Positions 1 to 9,000 are shown, counted from the stretch's first letter. The stretch is 64,000 nucleotides of DNA from Psychrosphaera haliotis (GCF_039523615.1 NZ_BAAAFQ010000001.1:496001-560000); one strand, 5' to 3'. The notes: generated by a model from the letters alone, not told the origin. Numbers and translations: made by a program.

Positions 1-124
1 TTATCGCGATGAGTTGTCTGAAAACGACCTAATTGACCCTAGCCTAGTAATGGAATCTCGTACGGCCTTAGATGAGCTAACTCAAATATTAAACCTTGGT
101 TCTGTTTACGACTTCCAACGTTAG
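1..124 (+). CDS. 3' end of an unidentified protein (partial)
   Basis: An open frame enters from the left edge (codons from base 2) and stops with TAG at 122-124, giving 40 residues that end LNLGSVYDFQR. It is acidic, looks helical and contains no motif I recognise. A strong hairpin with a T-run follows 21 bases later, which supports a real gene end. The function cannot be judged from this fragment. Confidence 0.6.
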   Translation, partial: YRDELSENDLIDPSLVMESRTALDELTQILNLGSVYDFQR

Positions 125-145
125 TATTTTGCGAGTCTTAAAGAG

Positions 146-169
146 AAGCGACTTCTACGTCGCTTTTTT
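146..169 (+). terminator. Rho-independent terminator of the left-edge gene
   Basis: A perfect 7-bp stem (AAGCGAC at 146-152 with GTCGCTT at 159-165) closes a 6-base loop and runs into a T-tract at 164-169. It lies just after the stop codon at 124. Confidence 0.85.
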
Positions 170-174
170 ATATA

Positions 175-200
175 AAAAAAGGAGCCTACTGGCTCCTTTT
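175..200 (-). terminator. Rho-independent terminator of the Ig-like lipoprotein gene
   Basis: A 10-bp perfect stem (AAAAGGAGCC at 177-186 with GGCTCCTTTT at 191-200) has a 4-base loop. Read on the minus strand it ends in a T-run (the A-run at 174-180) and lies about 70 bases beyond the stop of the gene ending at 270. It could also act on plus-strand transcripts. Confidence 0.8.
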
Positions 201-269
201 CTCTTTATCTAGCATTCATTAAAAGCTTTAAAGTAATAAAAAGTAAAAGCTCTAATGGCTATACAAAGG

Positions 270-3017
270 TTAATCTGTAGTCAAACAGCTATTGTCGGTT
301 CCATAATCATGTCGAGTTGGAGCAAACTTCTCATCGGTTACGTCATCCTGTAAAACTGGCAAGGTAATCTTCAATGTACGAGAATGCTCTGTACCGGCCA
401 TCTTTGCCGAAACAACAAAATCTAAATCAACCCAAGCCGCATATGATTGCGGGTAAACAATCGAAATCATTGTTGAGCCGTTCTCATCTGTAACAAAGTT
501 ACCTTCTGTTCTAACAATATTGCCCGGGTCTAAAACACCATTACCGTTAATGTCTTCATCAAAACCATCGCCGTTAACAGTAGCGTCTAATACACCATCA
601 CGGTCTATGTCTTCATTTGTACATGTAACTGAGCGTTGAGAAATCCATTTTATAAATGAATCATCTTCAGCATCAATTTGCTGAACCCAAATGCCCTTAG
701 CGTAATGAGTAGGTACTGCTGATATGCTTAACTCAACGCCAGCAATAGGATTACTATTAACGTCAGTAACGTAAACCGGAATATCGTATTGGTATTCTTG
801 TGGCGTTGGCTCTGCCAATGCGTTGCCTAAGCCGGCTGTTATAAATAGCTCTCGCTCAGCAACCGTAATCGCTACACCATCAGAAACACAGGTTTTACCA
901 CTTACAGTACAGCCGTAGGTGTCATCCAAGCTATTATTGTTGTCAAGAGTATCTCGAGAGTTAGTACAGTTACTCAGCTCACCACTGGTATCCGTGCAGG
1001 CACCAATTGCTACGCCGTTAGATGATGAAACTGTATTTGATGTATAAACCGTTGTTGCTAAACCGTTACTATCTGTAATGTTAGTAGCAGGAAAAATTTC
1101 ACCGCCGCTCACGTCATATAGCTGAAAGTTAACAGGTCTATTTTTCACTAAATTACCATCCAAGTCTCTAACCACAGCACTAACGGTTGATTGTTGACCA
1201 TTAGGACCAATAGAAAAAGGTGAGGCTTGTAATGTAATCTGATGGGCTGTTTCCGCAACAAATTCAAAATCAAATGTTGCTGATAGGCCAGGCGCTTTTG
1301 CCGTTAATATGGCAGGTCCAGCATTAGTAGAAACCAGCATGACTTCTACAGAACCATCCGCTGCGCTTGTTGAAATCTCTGTTGTCAGTGGCATGTCAGT
1401 AGCGGGATCCGCACCTGCATTAAATATTTGTCCACGAGTAGTAGAAAATAAAACATCTCCTTCAAATGGAACGCCATCTTTTTGCCACACTAACTTAAAT
1501 GTCCCACCTTGACTCATAGGAACCTCTGCTGATGTTACAACCTCTGAATCTACTTTTAATTCGTTAATGACAAAAGTATCTGGAGAAACCGAAATATTAA
1601 AACTAGTTGTTTCGCCAAGTGCACCCGCCGTTATGGTGTCTGTTCCACTAACAGAAGCATCATATTTGAACTGAGCACCACCTGTAGTGCCTGTATCTAT
1701 ATAAGCTTTATTGCTATTTGCTGAATCTGTTGGTAAAGCTTGTCCGTCTTTATTTAACAGTGCATTACCTTGCAGGCTAGTAAGATAAACTCGTTTTTGT
1801 GCGATCCCATTACCGTCAGAATCTAATACCTCAACAGTCATGTCAGCTTCGTTACCCGTAACAATAGAATCATTACCGTTGATTTTTATAGTGGTCCCTG
1901 TCACCAATATTTTTACTGTGGCAACTTTGTCTCCAACAAACGCATCAACTGTAATATCTCTGGTCTGAGGCGCATTTGTTGTATTTAAAGTCGCAACGGC
2001 TTTTCCGTCTGCACCTGTAACGGCTTGAGTAACGGCGATACCACCTGATGTGGACCGGAATGAAACACTTACGCCGTCCATTAGATTGTTATTTTCGTCT
2101 TTCACTAAGCTAACTAGGTTTACGATTTGAGCGCCAGAAGATGCCATCTGAAATGAATCGGAGAGTAATTCTATGCTACCAATTGTTTTCGATACCTCTT
2201 GGTCTCCATCACCGGCAGATTCAAAGACAATCTTTTTGATAATTTCATCATCGTAAACAACATTCAAAACGCCGGCACCACTAGAGTTTGTTGCTTCAAG
2301 GGTAAGAGTTGCAAAGCCATTGCTGTCAGTCGCTACACCTCCATTGTCAACACTCAGGTTAGCAAGATCACTGGCTCTTTCTTCAAGTTCAATATAAACA
2401 ATGTCTCTTTCTATCGGATTGCCACTATCATCATTAAGTTGAACTACTACTCGACCTGGCTCAGCAGATGAAATTGTGGTTAGTGTTGAATCTGTAATGG
2501 AGCTGAATGACGCTGTAGGAGTGTCACTAGGTACTAAAAAGGCTTTATGATTATTATTTGCTACTTGGTCTCCAACTGAGGTGTAGTCAATAACAACAGT
2601 ACTTACAGAACCAACCGTGGTGCTCACTGTTATCGAACCTGCCCCTGCTTGCGACGCTCCTGTTACAGTAACTTGAGCCTGTCCACTTGAGTCTGTTACG
2701 GCTTGCGTACTACTAAGGTTAACAAATGCACTGTTTGAGTTCGCAAAATTGATTGTTGCATCTTCGACAGCTTCGCCATCTAAGCTTAGAGTAGCGGTTA
2801 ACGTCCATACTTCACCAAAATCAATACTAGATATAGTTGAGCCATCTGAAGATACATAATTTACCGACAATTCATATTCATTCGAATCCCCCGAACCTGA
2901 ATCATCTGTGGAACTGCCATCTGACAGACTACCGTCACCACTACAAGCAACGATTAAAAATGTAAATAAACCAACTATAAAGCTTTTTATTGAGCTTTTA
3001 AGAAGCGCTGGTGACAT
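270..3017 (-). CDS. Ig-like (Big_1/invasin-type) domain surface lipoprotein
   Basis: A 915-residue protein with a type II signal peptide: hydrophobic segment about residues 13-24 and lipobox LIVAC with the lipidated Cys at 25, followed by a Ser/Asp/Gly-rich linker to about 48. The rest is a chain of roughly seven beta-rich modules of about 100 residues carrying the D-x-x-G-x-A/V-x-x-T/V pattern of bacterial Ig-like group 1 domains. Near residue 820-850 a DxDxDG-rich stretch resembles calcium-binding thrombospondin type 3/dockerin loops. I chose ATG 3017 over an earlier in-frame ATG at 3053 because AGGGAGA sits 8 bases upstream and the signal peptide then starts cleanly. Probably an outer-membrane-anchored adhesin or envelope structural protein; no substrate can be named. 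It stands alone, with a terminator downstream. Confidence 0.85.
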   Translation of the reverse strand: MSPALLKSSIKSFIVGLFTFLIVACSGDGSLSDGSSTDDSGSGDSNEYELSVNYVSSDGSTISSIDFGEVWTLTATLSLDGEAVEDATINFANSNSAFVNLSSTQAVTDSSGQAQVTVTGASQAGAGSITVSTTVGSVSTVVIDYTSVGDQVANNNHKAFLVPSDTPTASFSSITDSTLTTISSAEPGRVVVQLNDDSGNPIERDIVYIELEERASDLANLSVDNGGVATDSNGFATLTLEATNSSGAGVLNVVYDDEIIKKIVFESAGDGDQEVSKTIGSIELLSDSFQMASSGAQIVNLVSLVKDENNNLMDGVSVSFRSTSGGIAVTQAVTGADGKAVATLNTTNAPQTRDITVDAFVGDKVATVKILVTGTTIKINGNDSIVTGNEADMTVEVLDSDGNGIAQKRVYLTSLQGNALLNKDGQALPTDSANSNKAYIDTGTTGGAQFKYDASVSGTDTITAGALGETTSFNISVSPDTFVINELKVDSEVVTSAEVPMSQGGTFKLVWQKDGVPFEGDVLFSTTRGQIFNAGADPATDMPLTTEISTSAADGSVEVMLVSTNAGPAILTAKAPGLSATFDFEFVAETAHQITLQASPFSIGPNGQQSTVSAVVRDLDGNLVKNRPVNFQLYDVSGGEIFPATNITDSNGLATTVYTSNTVSSSNGVAIGACTDTSGELSNCTNSRDTLDNNNSLDDTYGCTVSGKTCVSDGVAITVAERELFITAGLGNALAEPTPQEYQYDIPVYVTDVNSNPIAGVELSISAVPTHYAKGIWVQQIDAEDDSFIKWISQRSVTCTNEDIDRDGVLDATVNGDGFDEDINGNGVLDPGNIVRTEGNFVTDENGSTMISIVYPQSYAAWVDLDFVVSAKMAGTEHSRTLKITLPVLQDDVTDEKFAPTRHDYGTDNSCLTTD

Positions 3018-3211
3018 GTAACTTCTCCCTATTAAAATATGCATCTGCAGCAATCTCTGACGCTAAGTTAATAAATATCAATTTATTACACAATGCTTTT
3101 CTATTATTTTTTGTATTTTGAACAATGATTAATCGCCCAAAGGTGAAATTAATTCAATTTTATGATTATATTGGGCCTATAAATTAATTCATAAAATAAG
3201 AATAAATAAAC

Positions 3212-4570
3212 ATGACGCCTCAACAGGAAAATAAAAAGATGGGTTTAACCGCTCGAATTTTAATAGGGATGATAGCCGGCATCAGCATCGGTATATTTTT
3301 TCAAGCGCTATTTGGAAGTAAAGGAGACTTCGTAATACCTTTAGGGTTTGCTGAACTCTCTATAAAAGACTTTTTTGTCGACGGGTTATTTAATGTCGGT
3401 GGCGCCATATTTGTAGCTAGTTTAAAAATGATTGTAGTGCCACTTGTCTTTGTATCTTTGGTGGTGGGCACATGTAGCCTTAATGACACATCAAAACTTG
3501 CTCGACTTGGTGGTAAATCTATTGCCTTATATTTGTTAACTACTGCAATCGCCATTACTTTAGCAATTGTCGCCGCTTTGATTATTGCACCAGGCGAAGG
3601 CGTTAACATGGCAACCGAAGCCAATTATGCAGCTAAAGAGGCGCCTGGTTTTGCACAAGTATTAATTAACATGTTCCCTACTAACCCTATAGCCTCTATG
3701 GCAAACGGCAATATGTTACAGGTTATTGTCTTTGCATTGCTGTTTGGTATTGCAATGGCTTTAGCAGGTAAACCAGGTGAAAGACTTGCTACTATTTTTG
3801 TTGATATTAATGCCGTGATTATGCGTTTAGTTGTAATTTTGATGAACCTAGCACCTTACGGCGTCTTTTGTTTACTTGCTAAGTTAATGACAACAATGGA
3901 CTTTGCAATCATTGCCAACCTTGGTAAATACTTCCTACTGGTAGTTGCAGTTTTACTGTTCCATGGATTGGTTGTTTATGCCCTGCTATTAAAGTCATTT
4001 ACAGGATTAAATCCTATTACATTCTATAAAAAAATGCGTGACGCTGCCCTTTTTGCATTTAGTACATCAAGCTCAGGCGCTACATTGCCAGTTACGATGG
4101 AAACAGCGACTAAAAAACTAGGTGTAAACAACTCGATTGCGTCGTTCACTTTACCAATGGGTGCAACTTTAAACATGGACGGTACTGCGATTATGCAGGG
4201 TGTAGCCACAGTATTTATCGCACAGATATTTGCCGTTGATTTAACAATAGGCGACTACCTTATGGTTGTGCTTACTGCAACATTAGCTTCTATCGGGACT
4301 GCGGCCGTGCCGGGTGTAGGACTCGTTATGCTAGCAATGGTATTACAGCAGGTAGGCTTACCAGTTGAAGGTATAGCATTAATTTTAGGTGTTGATAGAT
4401 TATTAGATATGACGCGCACAGCAGTAAACGTAACTGGTGACTGTATGGTGAGTTGTGTTGTTGCGGCATCTGAAAAAGAATTCGACTACGAACGCTTTAA
4501 CAATCCTGATGCAGGCCTATCTAGTGAAAAAGTAGACTTCCACAAATTAGGCGAAGAAAATAAAGTTTAA
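3212..4570 (+). CDS. Dicarboxylate/amino acid:cation symporter (DAACS, GltP-like)
   Basis: A 452-residue multi-spanning inner membrane carrier of the glutamate/aspartate:Na+ or H+ symporter family. The family signatures are intact: the serine-rich HP1 tip TSSSGATLP (about 285-293), MGATLNMDGTA in TM7 (316-326), the HP2 region IGTAAVPGVG (361-370) and DMTRTAVNVTGD in TM8 (399-410). Arg402 aligns with the GltPh arginine that binds the acidic side chain, so glutamate or aspartate is a likely substrate; this is inference from family knowledge. ATG 3212 has a weak ribosome site; a second ATG at 3239 follows AGGAAA and could be the true start. Single gene with its own terminator. Confidence 0.9.
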   Translation: MTPQQENKKMGLTARILIGMIAGISIGIFFQALFGSKGDFVIPLGFAELSIKDFFVDGLFNVGGAIFVASLKMIVVPLVFVSLVVGTCSLNDTSKLARLGGKSIALYLLTTAIAITLAIVAALIIAPGEGVNMATEANYAAKEAPGFAQVLINMFPTNPIASMANGNMLQVIVFALLFGIAMALAGKPGERLATIFVDINAVIMRLVVILMNLAPYGVFCLLAKLMTTMDFAIIANLGKYFLLVVAVLLFHGLVVYALLLKSFTGLNPITFYKKMRDAALFAFSTSSSGATLPVTMETATKKLGVNNSIASFTLPMGATLNMDGTAIMQGVATVFIAQIFAVDLTIGDYLMVVLTATLASIGTAAVPGVGLVMLAMVLQQVGLPVEGIALILGVDRLLDMTRTAVNVTGDCMVSCVVAASEKEFDYERFNNPDAGLSSEKVDFHKLGEENKV

Positions 4571-4587
4571 CTTCTTCTATTTAGTGC

Positions 4588-4617
4588 AAAAAGGCCTGTA
4601 TTTACAGGCCTTTTTTT
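4588..4617 (+). terminator. Rho-independent terminator
   Basis: A 12-bp perfect stem (AAAAAGGCCTGT at 4588-4599 with ACAGGCCTTTTT at 4604-4615) with an ATTT loop is followed by T residues. The A-run on the other side makes it usable for the opposing gene that ends at 4682 as well. Confidence 0.9.
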
Positions 4618-4681
4618 ATGACTGGTTTTACCCGTATCCAATATTTAAATTAGTCGAATCTGGTTTATATCATTTGCCAGA

Positions 4682-5071
4682 TTAAAGTCGGGAGTAAGCC
4701 TTATCGCCAAAAGCAACCAATTCCCCACCTTTAAAAATCAAAGCCGTGCATTCATCTTTTGTAGTTTCACCATCTGAATGTTTGTGCATAGTACGATAAA
4801 AAATAACTTGAACCGCCTTACCTTCTTTTTCAAATGCTTCATTAAACCTAGGTGTTCCCATTAGGCTTCTTACTTTCTCAAAACTGTCGCCTAATTGTAA
4901 ATCAGCGATTTTTTGGTTATTGACTCGTTGCTCTTCTTTCCATGCAGAGTCGGAGTTTGAGTTTATCCAATTGGCGTCTGGACCGTCATCGGTTCCGACA
5001 ATGATACAGCCAGTAAGCGAGGCTGCTAAAGGTAATGCAATTAGTAACTTATACAAGTTTGAGTTTTTCAC
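4682..5071 (-). CDS. DUF3192 family lipoprotein
   Basis: A 129-residue protein with an N-terminal lipoprotein signal (hydrophobic 9-20, lipobox LTGC, Cys22). After a short linker, residues about 50-129 (DLQLGDSFEKVRSLMGTPRFNEAF and the following beta strands) match the DUF3192 family known from Shewanella, Vibrio and relatives, a small fold resembling BamE/SmpA lipoproteins. The motif 'G-x-S-x-x-x-V-x-x-x-M-G-x-P' is the clearest signature. Function unknown; probably in the periplasm or outer membrane. Monocistronic, convergent with the symporter gene. Confidence 0.85.
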   Translation of the reverse strand: MKNSNLYKLLIALPLAASLTGCIIVGTDDGPDANWINSNSDSAWKEEQRVNNQKIADLQLGDSFEKVRSLMGTPRFNEAFEKEGKAVQVIFYRTMHKHSDGETTKDECTALIFKGGELVAFGDKAYSRL

Positions 5072-5231
5072 TTTATAGTCCTTTCTAAAAATAAGAAGTT
5101 ATTGTTATACTTTAAAAGCTATTATACAAAAACAATTCCAACTTTTAAGTGGCTGATATAAAAGAAAATTATCAAACCAGCGCAAAGCACTTTTGTTAAA
5201 AACATAACTTTATGGTCAAAAACACTAAATA

Positions 5232-5522
5232 ATGAATACAAATGAAGTACTAGCTATATGCAAACAACTTGCCTCAGAAGGCAAACAACCCTCCGTCGCT
5301 TTGGTTAAAACAAGAATGACGGGACCTAAAGTGTTACCGCTAATAATTGAAGGAATTAAACAGTACTCTGCAAACCCAAACATAGCGCTAGAAAAACAAG
5401 AGACCCATGTTGAATCTGAACTAACCGATAAACAACGTATTGTGCAGCTAGAGCGAGATACATTGGAGTTAAAGAAGCAAGTTGAAGAACTTAAAGTGAT
5501 TATAAAAAAGCTCACTAGTTAA
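5232..5522 (+). CDS. Small coiled-coil protein with a KfrA-N-like head
   Basis: A 96-residue soluble protein. Residues 1-45 (a helix, then QPSVALVKTRM and PLPLII-type spacing before a second helix) resemble the N-terminal helical DNA-binding region of KfrA-type plasmid proteins; residues 60-94 form a strongly charged heptad coiled coil (QLERDTLELKKQVEELK). The KfrA link is my inference from pattern only. No clear ribosome binding site; the ATG at 5232 is the first one available. An overlapping reverse frame of similar length is judged a shadow. Its last codons form half of the terminator of syd on the other strand. Confidence 0.65.
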   Translation: MNTNEVLAICKQLASEGKQPSVALVKTRMTGPKVLPLIIEGIKQYSANPNIALEKQETHVESELTDKQRIVQLERDTLELKKQVEELKVIIKKLTS

Positions 5523-5532
5523 GGTGAGCTTT
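5503..5532 (-). terminator. Terminator of syd, embedded in the 3' end of the convergent gene
   Basis: AAAGCTCAC (5507-5515) pairs perfectly with GTGAGCTTT (5524-5532); on the minus strand the hairpin is followed by TTTTTT (complement of 5504-5509). The stop codon of the plus-strand coiled-coil gene (5520-5522) lies in the loop. Confidence 0.75.
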
Positions 5533-5564
5533 CAAAATGAAGCGAATTAATTGCGAACTTTACT

Positions 5565-6119
5565 TTAGAACACTAACTCACTTTTTTCTAAAAACTCAGT
5601 TAAATTGTTAGCTATTGATTCATGCGGCTCTTTTCCAACATACTCTAAACAAACTTCACCCGTAGTATTGTCAACAACCAAATTTAGATCATCTTGCTCT
5701 GTTAAAGCAAAAAACAACGTTGGTTTTTGCTTTAACTTCTGTTTCATCAAAAGGTGTCCTACTAAGTTTTGTTGAAACCTTTCAAAATCATCGTCTGACC
5801 AAACCTGTAGCAGTTGAAAATCCCCTTTTTCATGCTTCATGTTTAAATTATCTGAAAAATAAAGCGTGAATAAGTCACTGTATTGCTGGTTTATCTCAAT
5901 TTCAAAAGCCTCACCGACATTATCAAAGCTCTTCTTTGAGCTAGTGTGGTCCGACTGCAATACAGGTTGCCAAAACGTTCCTTCAGAGTTTGACTGCACG
6001 CATGGCGATGGCCAATCATCATCCAACTCTAATGCTGGATAACCTCGCTCTTTTGCCTTTTCGTGCCAGTTGATAATTACTTCCGTTAAAACCGGCGTTA
6101 AATTCGAATTTTTAAACAT
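5565..6119 (-). CDS. syd: SecY-interacting protein Syd
   Basis: A 184-residue cytosolic protein that in Escherichia coli binds SecY and is proposed to check the quality of the translocon. The conserved blocks are present: WPSPC (about 37-41), FWQPVLQ, LLQVWSDDDFERFQQNLVGHL (about 103-123), KPTLFFAL and the C-terminal GEVCLE...NNLTEFL. Length fits the family. I prefer ATG 6119 to the in-frame ATG 27 bases upstream: GTGAAGG lies 5 bases ahead of it and the family alignment begins there. Divergent from queF, a neighbour pair common in gammaproteobacteria. Confidence 0.95.
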   Translation of the reverse strand: MFKNSNLTPVLTEVIINWHEKAKERGYPALELDDDWPSPCVQSNSEGTFWQPVLQSDHTSSKKSFDNVGEAFEIEINQQYSDLFTLYFSDNLNMKHEKGDFQLLQVWSDDDFERFQQNLVGHLLMKQKLKQKPTLFFALTEQDDLNLVVDNTTGEVCLEYVGKEPHESIANNLTEFLEKSELVF

Positions 6120-6184
6120 TAAACCTTCACTTTTAATGGTTGGCATTTACAATATACAGCACTCTAATATATAGATTTTTAACT

Positions 6185-7033
6185 ATGACAGCAAAATATA
6201 ATGACGATGCAGCGCTTGCTAATCTATCCCTTGGCAAGGCAACTGAATATGCTACGGAATACCAACCTGAGTTACTTCAGGGTGTACCGCGAAGCCTAAA
6301 TCGTGACGATCTCAACTTAGGATCTGAATTACCTTTCAAAGGTATCGATCTTTGGACTGGATACGAAGTAAGTTGGTTAAATGCCAAAGGTAAACCTATT
6401 GTTGCCATTGCTGAGTTTTATGTACCCATTACCAGCCCAAACCTAATTGAAAGTAAGTCATTTAAACTATACTTAAACAGCTTTAATCAAACAAAGTTCG
6501 CTGACTGGTCTTTAGTCCATACATCAATGATTGCTGATTTATCAAATTGTGCTGGCCAGCCTGTTAGTGTGCGTTTACACGACATAAGTGACGTTAGCCA
6601 TTTTCAGGTTAAGGCGTTACCTGGCGAAAACATTGACGACTTGGATGTCGAGATAGATAACTATCAGTTTGATACTTCATTGCTTAAAACCAGTAAAGCC
6701 GGCGTGCCAGTGCATGAAACCCTAAACAGTCACCTATTAAAATCCAACTGTCTAATTACCAACCAACCAGACTGGGCTAGTGTAATTATTGAATACAAAG
6801 GAACTCAAATTGATAGAGAGGCACTATTACGGTATTTAATATCTTTTAGGATGCATAACGAGTTCCATGAACAGTGTGTAGAACGAATTTATACCGACTT
6901 AATGGAACACTGTAATCTTACAGAATTAAGTGTCTATGCTCGTTACACAAGGCGTGGTGGATTAGATATAAACCCGTTTCGTTCTAACATACATGATACT
7001 ATTCCGTTTAATATTAGAATCAACAGACAGTAA
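6185..7033 (+). CDS. queF: NADPH-dependent 7-cyano-7-deazaguanine reductase QueF
   Basis: Reduces preQ0 to preQ1 with two NADPH, the last soluble step before the modified base is placed in tRNA (queuosine pathway). The 282-residue length is that of the long, YqeF-type enzymes with tandem T-fold halves. Visible signatures: LQGVPRSLNR near residue 31, the QueF motif ESKSFKLYLNSFNQT (89-103), the nucleophile Cys189 in SNCLITNQPDW, FHEQCVERI and the C-terminal YARYTRRGGLDINP. The ATG at 6185 matches family starts; the frame is open further upstream but without homology. Confidence 0.97.
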   Translation: MTAKYNDDAALANLSLGKATEYATEYQPELLQGVPRSLNRDDLNLGSELPFKGIDLWTGYEVSWLNAKGKPIVAIAEFYVPITSPNLIESKSFKLYLNSFNQTKFADWSLVHTSMIADLSNCAGQPVSVRLHDISDVSHFQVKALPGENIDDLDVEIDNYQFDTSLLKTSKAGVPVHETLNSHLLKSNCLITNQPDWASVIIEYKGTQIDREALLRYLISFRMHNEFHEQCVERIYTDLMEHCNLTELSVYARYTRRGGLDINPFRSNIHDTIPFNIRINRQ

Positions 7034-7044
7034 GAAGAGTTAAA

Positions 7045-7434
7045 ATGAACTTCCCAAAAGACGAAACTGGCCAAATTTTACAAGAAATGGCCGATGCTGG
7101 TTTTGATTTCGAACCCGACTACGTTATCGACTTTTTTGCACTATTTCATAAAGAGGAAGATGCAGACAAAGTTGCAAAAATATTTATGCGCCGCATAGAA
7201 GAAGACGAGCCAATTGTAAAAGTAGAAACTCGTAACTATGACCATGGTGGTGAAGCAAGTGATGCCATAGAGTTGCAAGTATCAAAAGTACTGAAACCGA
7301 CTTATGAGCTGATCAGTGAGTTTGAGAAAGACTACAAGCGCATAGCAGAAAAGCACAGTGGCTACTCAGATGGCTGGGGTGTATTCATGGGTGATGATGA
7401 CTATGACGACGAAGAAGATTCATATACAGAATAA
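7045..7434 (+). CDS. rraB: RraB-family protein (ribonuclease E inhibitor domain)
   Basis: A 129-residue acidic protein. The single domain (about 1-112) has the RraB signature: FPKDETGQ, a central FFALFHKEEDADKVAKIF strand/helix, VETRNYDHGG, and the ending YDGWG-like box YSDGWGVF (about 107-114) followed by an Asp/Glu tail (DDDYDDEED). RraB binds RNase E and shifts which mRNAs it cuts in Escherichia coli. This protein is diverged from the enterobacterial form, so the domain call is firm but the regulatory role is inferred. It starts 11 bases after queF with AAGAAGAG ahead of it, so the two are probably cotranscribed. Confidence 0.75.
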   Translation: MNFPKDETGQILQEMADAGFDFEPDYVIDFFALFHKEEDADKVAKIFMRRIEEDEPIVKVETRNYDHGGEASDAIELQVSKVLKPTYELISEFEKDYKRIAEKHSGYSDGWGVFMGDDDYDDEEDSYTE

Positions 7435-7452
7435 TTCGTTGGGTTTAAATAA

Positions 7453-7482
7453 AAAAAGCCGCTTTTTATAAGCGGCTTTTTT
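7453..7482. terminator. Bidirectional terminator between queF-rraB and the NSS transporter
   Basis: AAGCCGCTT (7456-7464) pairs with AAGCGGCTT (7470-7478), flanked by an A-run before and a T-run after, so the hairpin works in both directions. It sits between two convergent genes. Confidence 0.85.
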
Positions 7483-7578
7483 ATATCTTAAATTTCGTTT
7501 TTATTCGTTATTTTTAATAGCAACATTTTGATTTAGTTGATTTTAAAAACTCAAATTTAATTTAAACACTAATTGAAT

Positions 7579-9000
7579 TTAAAATACTAGGTTGAGACCA
7601 AAGAACTTTCTCGCAACTGTATCAATGAATATAAGCGTCAACAAAATTGGAATAATAGTTGATAACGCAAAGTCACTGTATTTAAGCAAAAACTTATGTT
7701 TACCTGGCGCAGCACCTTCCATAAGTTCATTATTAAAGTTGGCTTTTTTCCAACGAATTGAAACAAATAAACAAATTAACAAGCCGTTTAGTGGCAAAAT
7801 AGTATCGTAGAACACATCATAAATTACATCGAATAAAGACTTATCTGCACCCGCATAATTGACGAAACTAGTAAAGAAGTCAGACATACCAAATGACATA
7901 GTCGCTGCAACTGATAACAATACAACCATTACGGCCAATGTCGATAAAGACTTCTTACGAGATAAGTTTTTCTCACCCATGATTGCAGAGTTAGGAACTT
8001 CTATAATAGAAACTAAAGAAGTAATCGCGGCAAAAAATACTAACAAGAAGAAAATCGAAGCTACTGCACTTGCGCCAACGTAACCAATGTCTGTTTGCAA
8101 CGATAAGAAAATCTTAGGTAGCAATACAAAAATAAGAGATATAGAGGACTCAGAAAGCTCAGACGTGTTTACATTTGGGTCAAAACTGAAAATTGCAGGA
8201 AGAATTAATAGACCTGCAAAAAACGCAACACCCGTATCAGTTAATGCAACCAATTTTGAAGAGTCTGCAATGTCTTGTTTTTTGCTCATATACGAGCCAT
8301 ACGTTACTAAGATACCCATACCTAACGATAATGAGAAAAACGCTTGAGACAAGGCACCACTTACCACACTGCCAGTAATTTTACTGAAGTCAGGTAATAC
8401 ATAAAATGATACACCAGCCAGTGCGTTATCAAGTGTTAGAACATAAATAACAAGTAATACTAGAAGCAAAAATAATGCAGGCATTAAGATTTTAGCCGCC
8501 TTTTCGATGCCCTCTTTTACGCCACTCATTAAAATAAAGCCCGTAATCGCCGATACAATTGCCATATATATAAATAACTTAGAGCTAGTAACAAACTGGC
8601 CAAATGTATTTGGATCCGCTAGCAATGCTAAGTCGCCAGTCACGGCAGAGAACAAATAACCGAAAATCCAAACGGTAATGACTAGATAAAATACCCCAAT
8701 CATAAATGGCGTAATAACACCTAACCATCCGGCTAGTTTCCACTTACTGTCGTTTTCAGAAATTTTTGAATAGGCCCCAAGAGGGTCTTTATTGGTGTGT
8801 CTTCCAACGGCCATTTCGGCCATCATGACTGGTAAACAAATGATAATGACAAACAGAGCATAAATGAATAAAAATGCTCCCCCGCCGTTTTTAGCTGCTG
8901 CTACTGGAAAGCCAACCAGATTGCCGATGCCAACTGCTGATCCTGCTGCTGCCAATATAAAACCAAGCTTTGATGAAAAATGCTCTCTTTCCGCACTCAT
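7579..9000 (-). CDS. Sodium-dependent transporter, NSS/SNF family
   Basis: A 473-residue inner membrane protein with about 11-12 hydrophobic helices and the LeuT-fold signature at the N-terminus (FSSKLGFILAAAGSAVGIGN, then GFPVAAAKNGGGAFLFIY). The unwound TM1 'GN' element is present, while the usual WRFP is replaced by VGFP, as in a subgroup of bacterial NSS carriers. It likely takes up an amino acid with Na+; the substrate cannot be read from sequence. ATG 9000 is chosen over upstream in-frame starts because AAAGGTAG lies 8 bases ahead and the extra 26 residues look non-conserved. Confidence 0.9.
   Translation of the reverse strand: MSAEREHFSSKLGFILAAAGSAVGIGNLVGFPVAAAKNGGGAFLFIYALFVIIICLPVMMAEMAVGRHTNKDPLGAYSKISENDSKWKLAGWLGVITPFMIGVFYLVITVWIFGYLFSAVTGDLALLADPNTFGQFVTSSKLFIYMAIVSAITGFILMSGVKEGIEKAAKILMPALFLLLVLLVIYVLTLDNALAGVSFYVLPDFSKITGSVVSGALSQAFFSLSLGMGILVTYGSYMSKKQDIADSSKLVALTDTGVAFFAGLLILPAIFSFDPNVNTSELSESSISLIFVLLPKIFLSLQTDIGYVGASAVASIFFLLVFFAAITSLVSIIEVPNSAIMGEKNLSRKKSLSTLAVMVVLLSVAATMSFGMSDFFTSFVNYAGADKSLFDVIYDVFYDTILPLNGLLICLFVSIRWKKANFNNELMEGAAPGKHKFLLKYSDFALSTIIPILLTLIFIDTVARKFFGLNLVF

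Noticed and set aside
5225..5515. Minus-strand frame of 96 codons opposite the coiled-coil gene
   Set aside because: Cys/Ser/Phe-rich translation with no family resemblance; the plus-strand product has proper coiled-coil heptads and domain-like structure.
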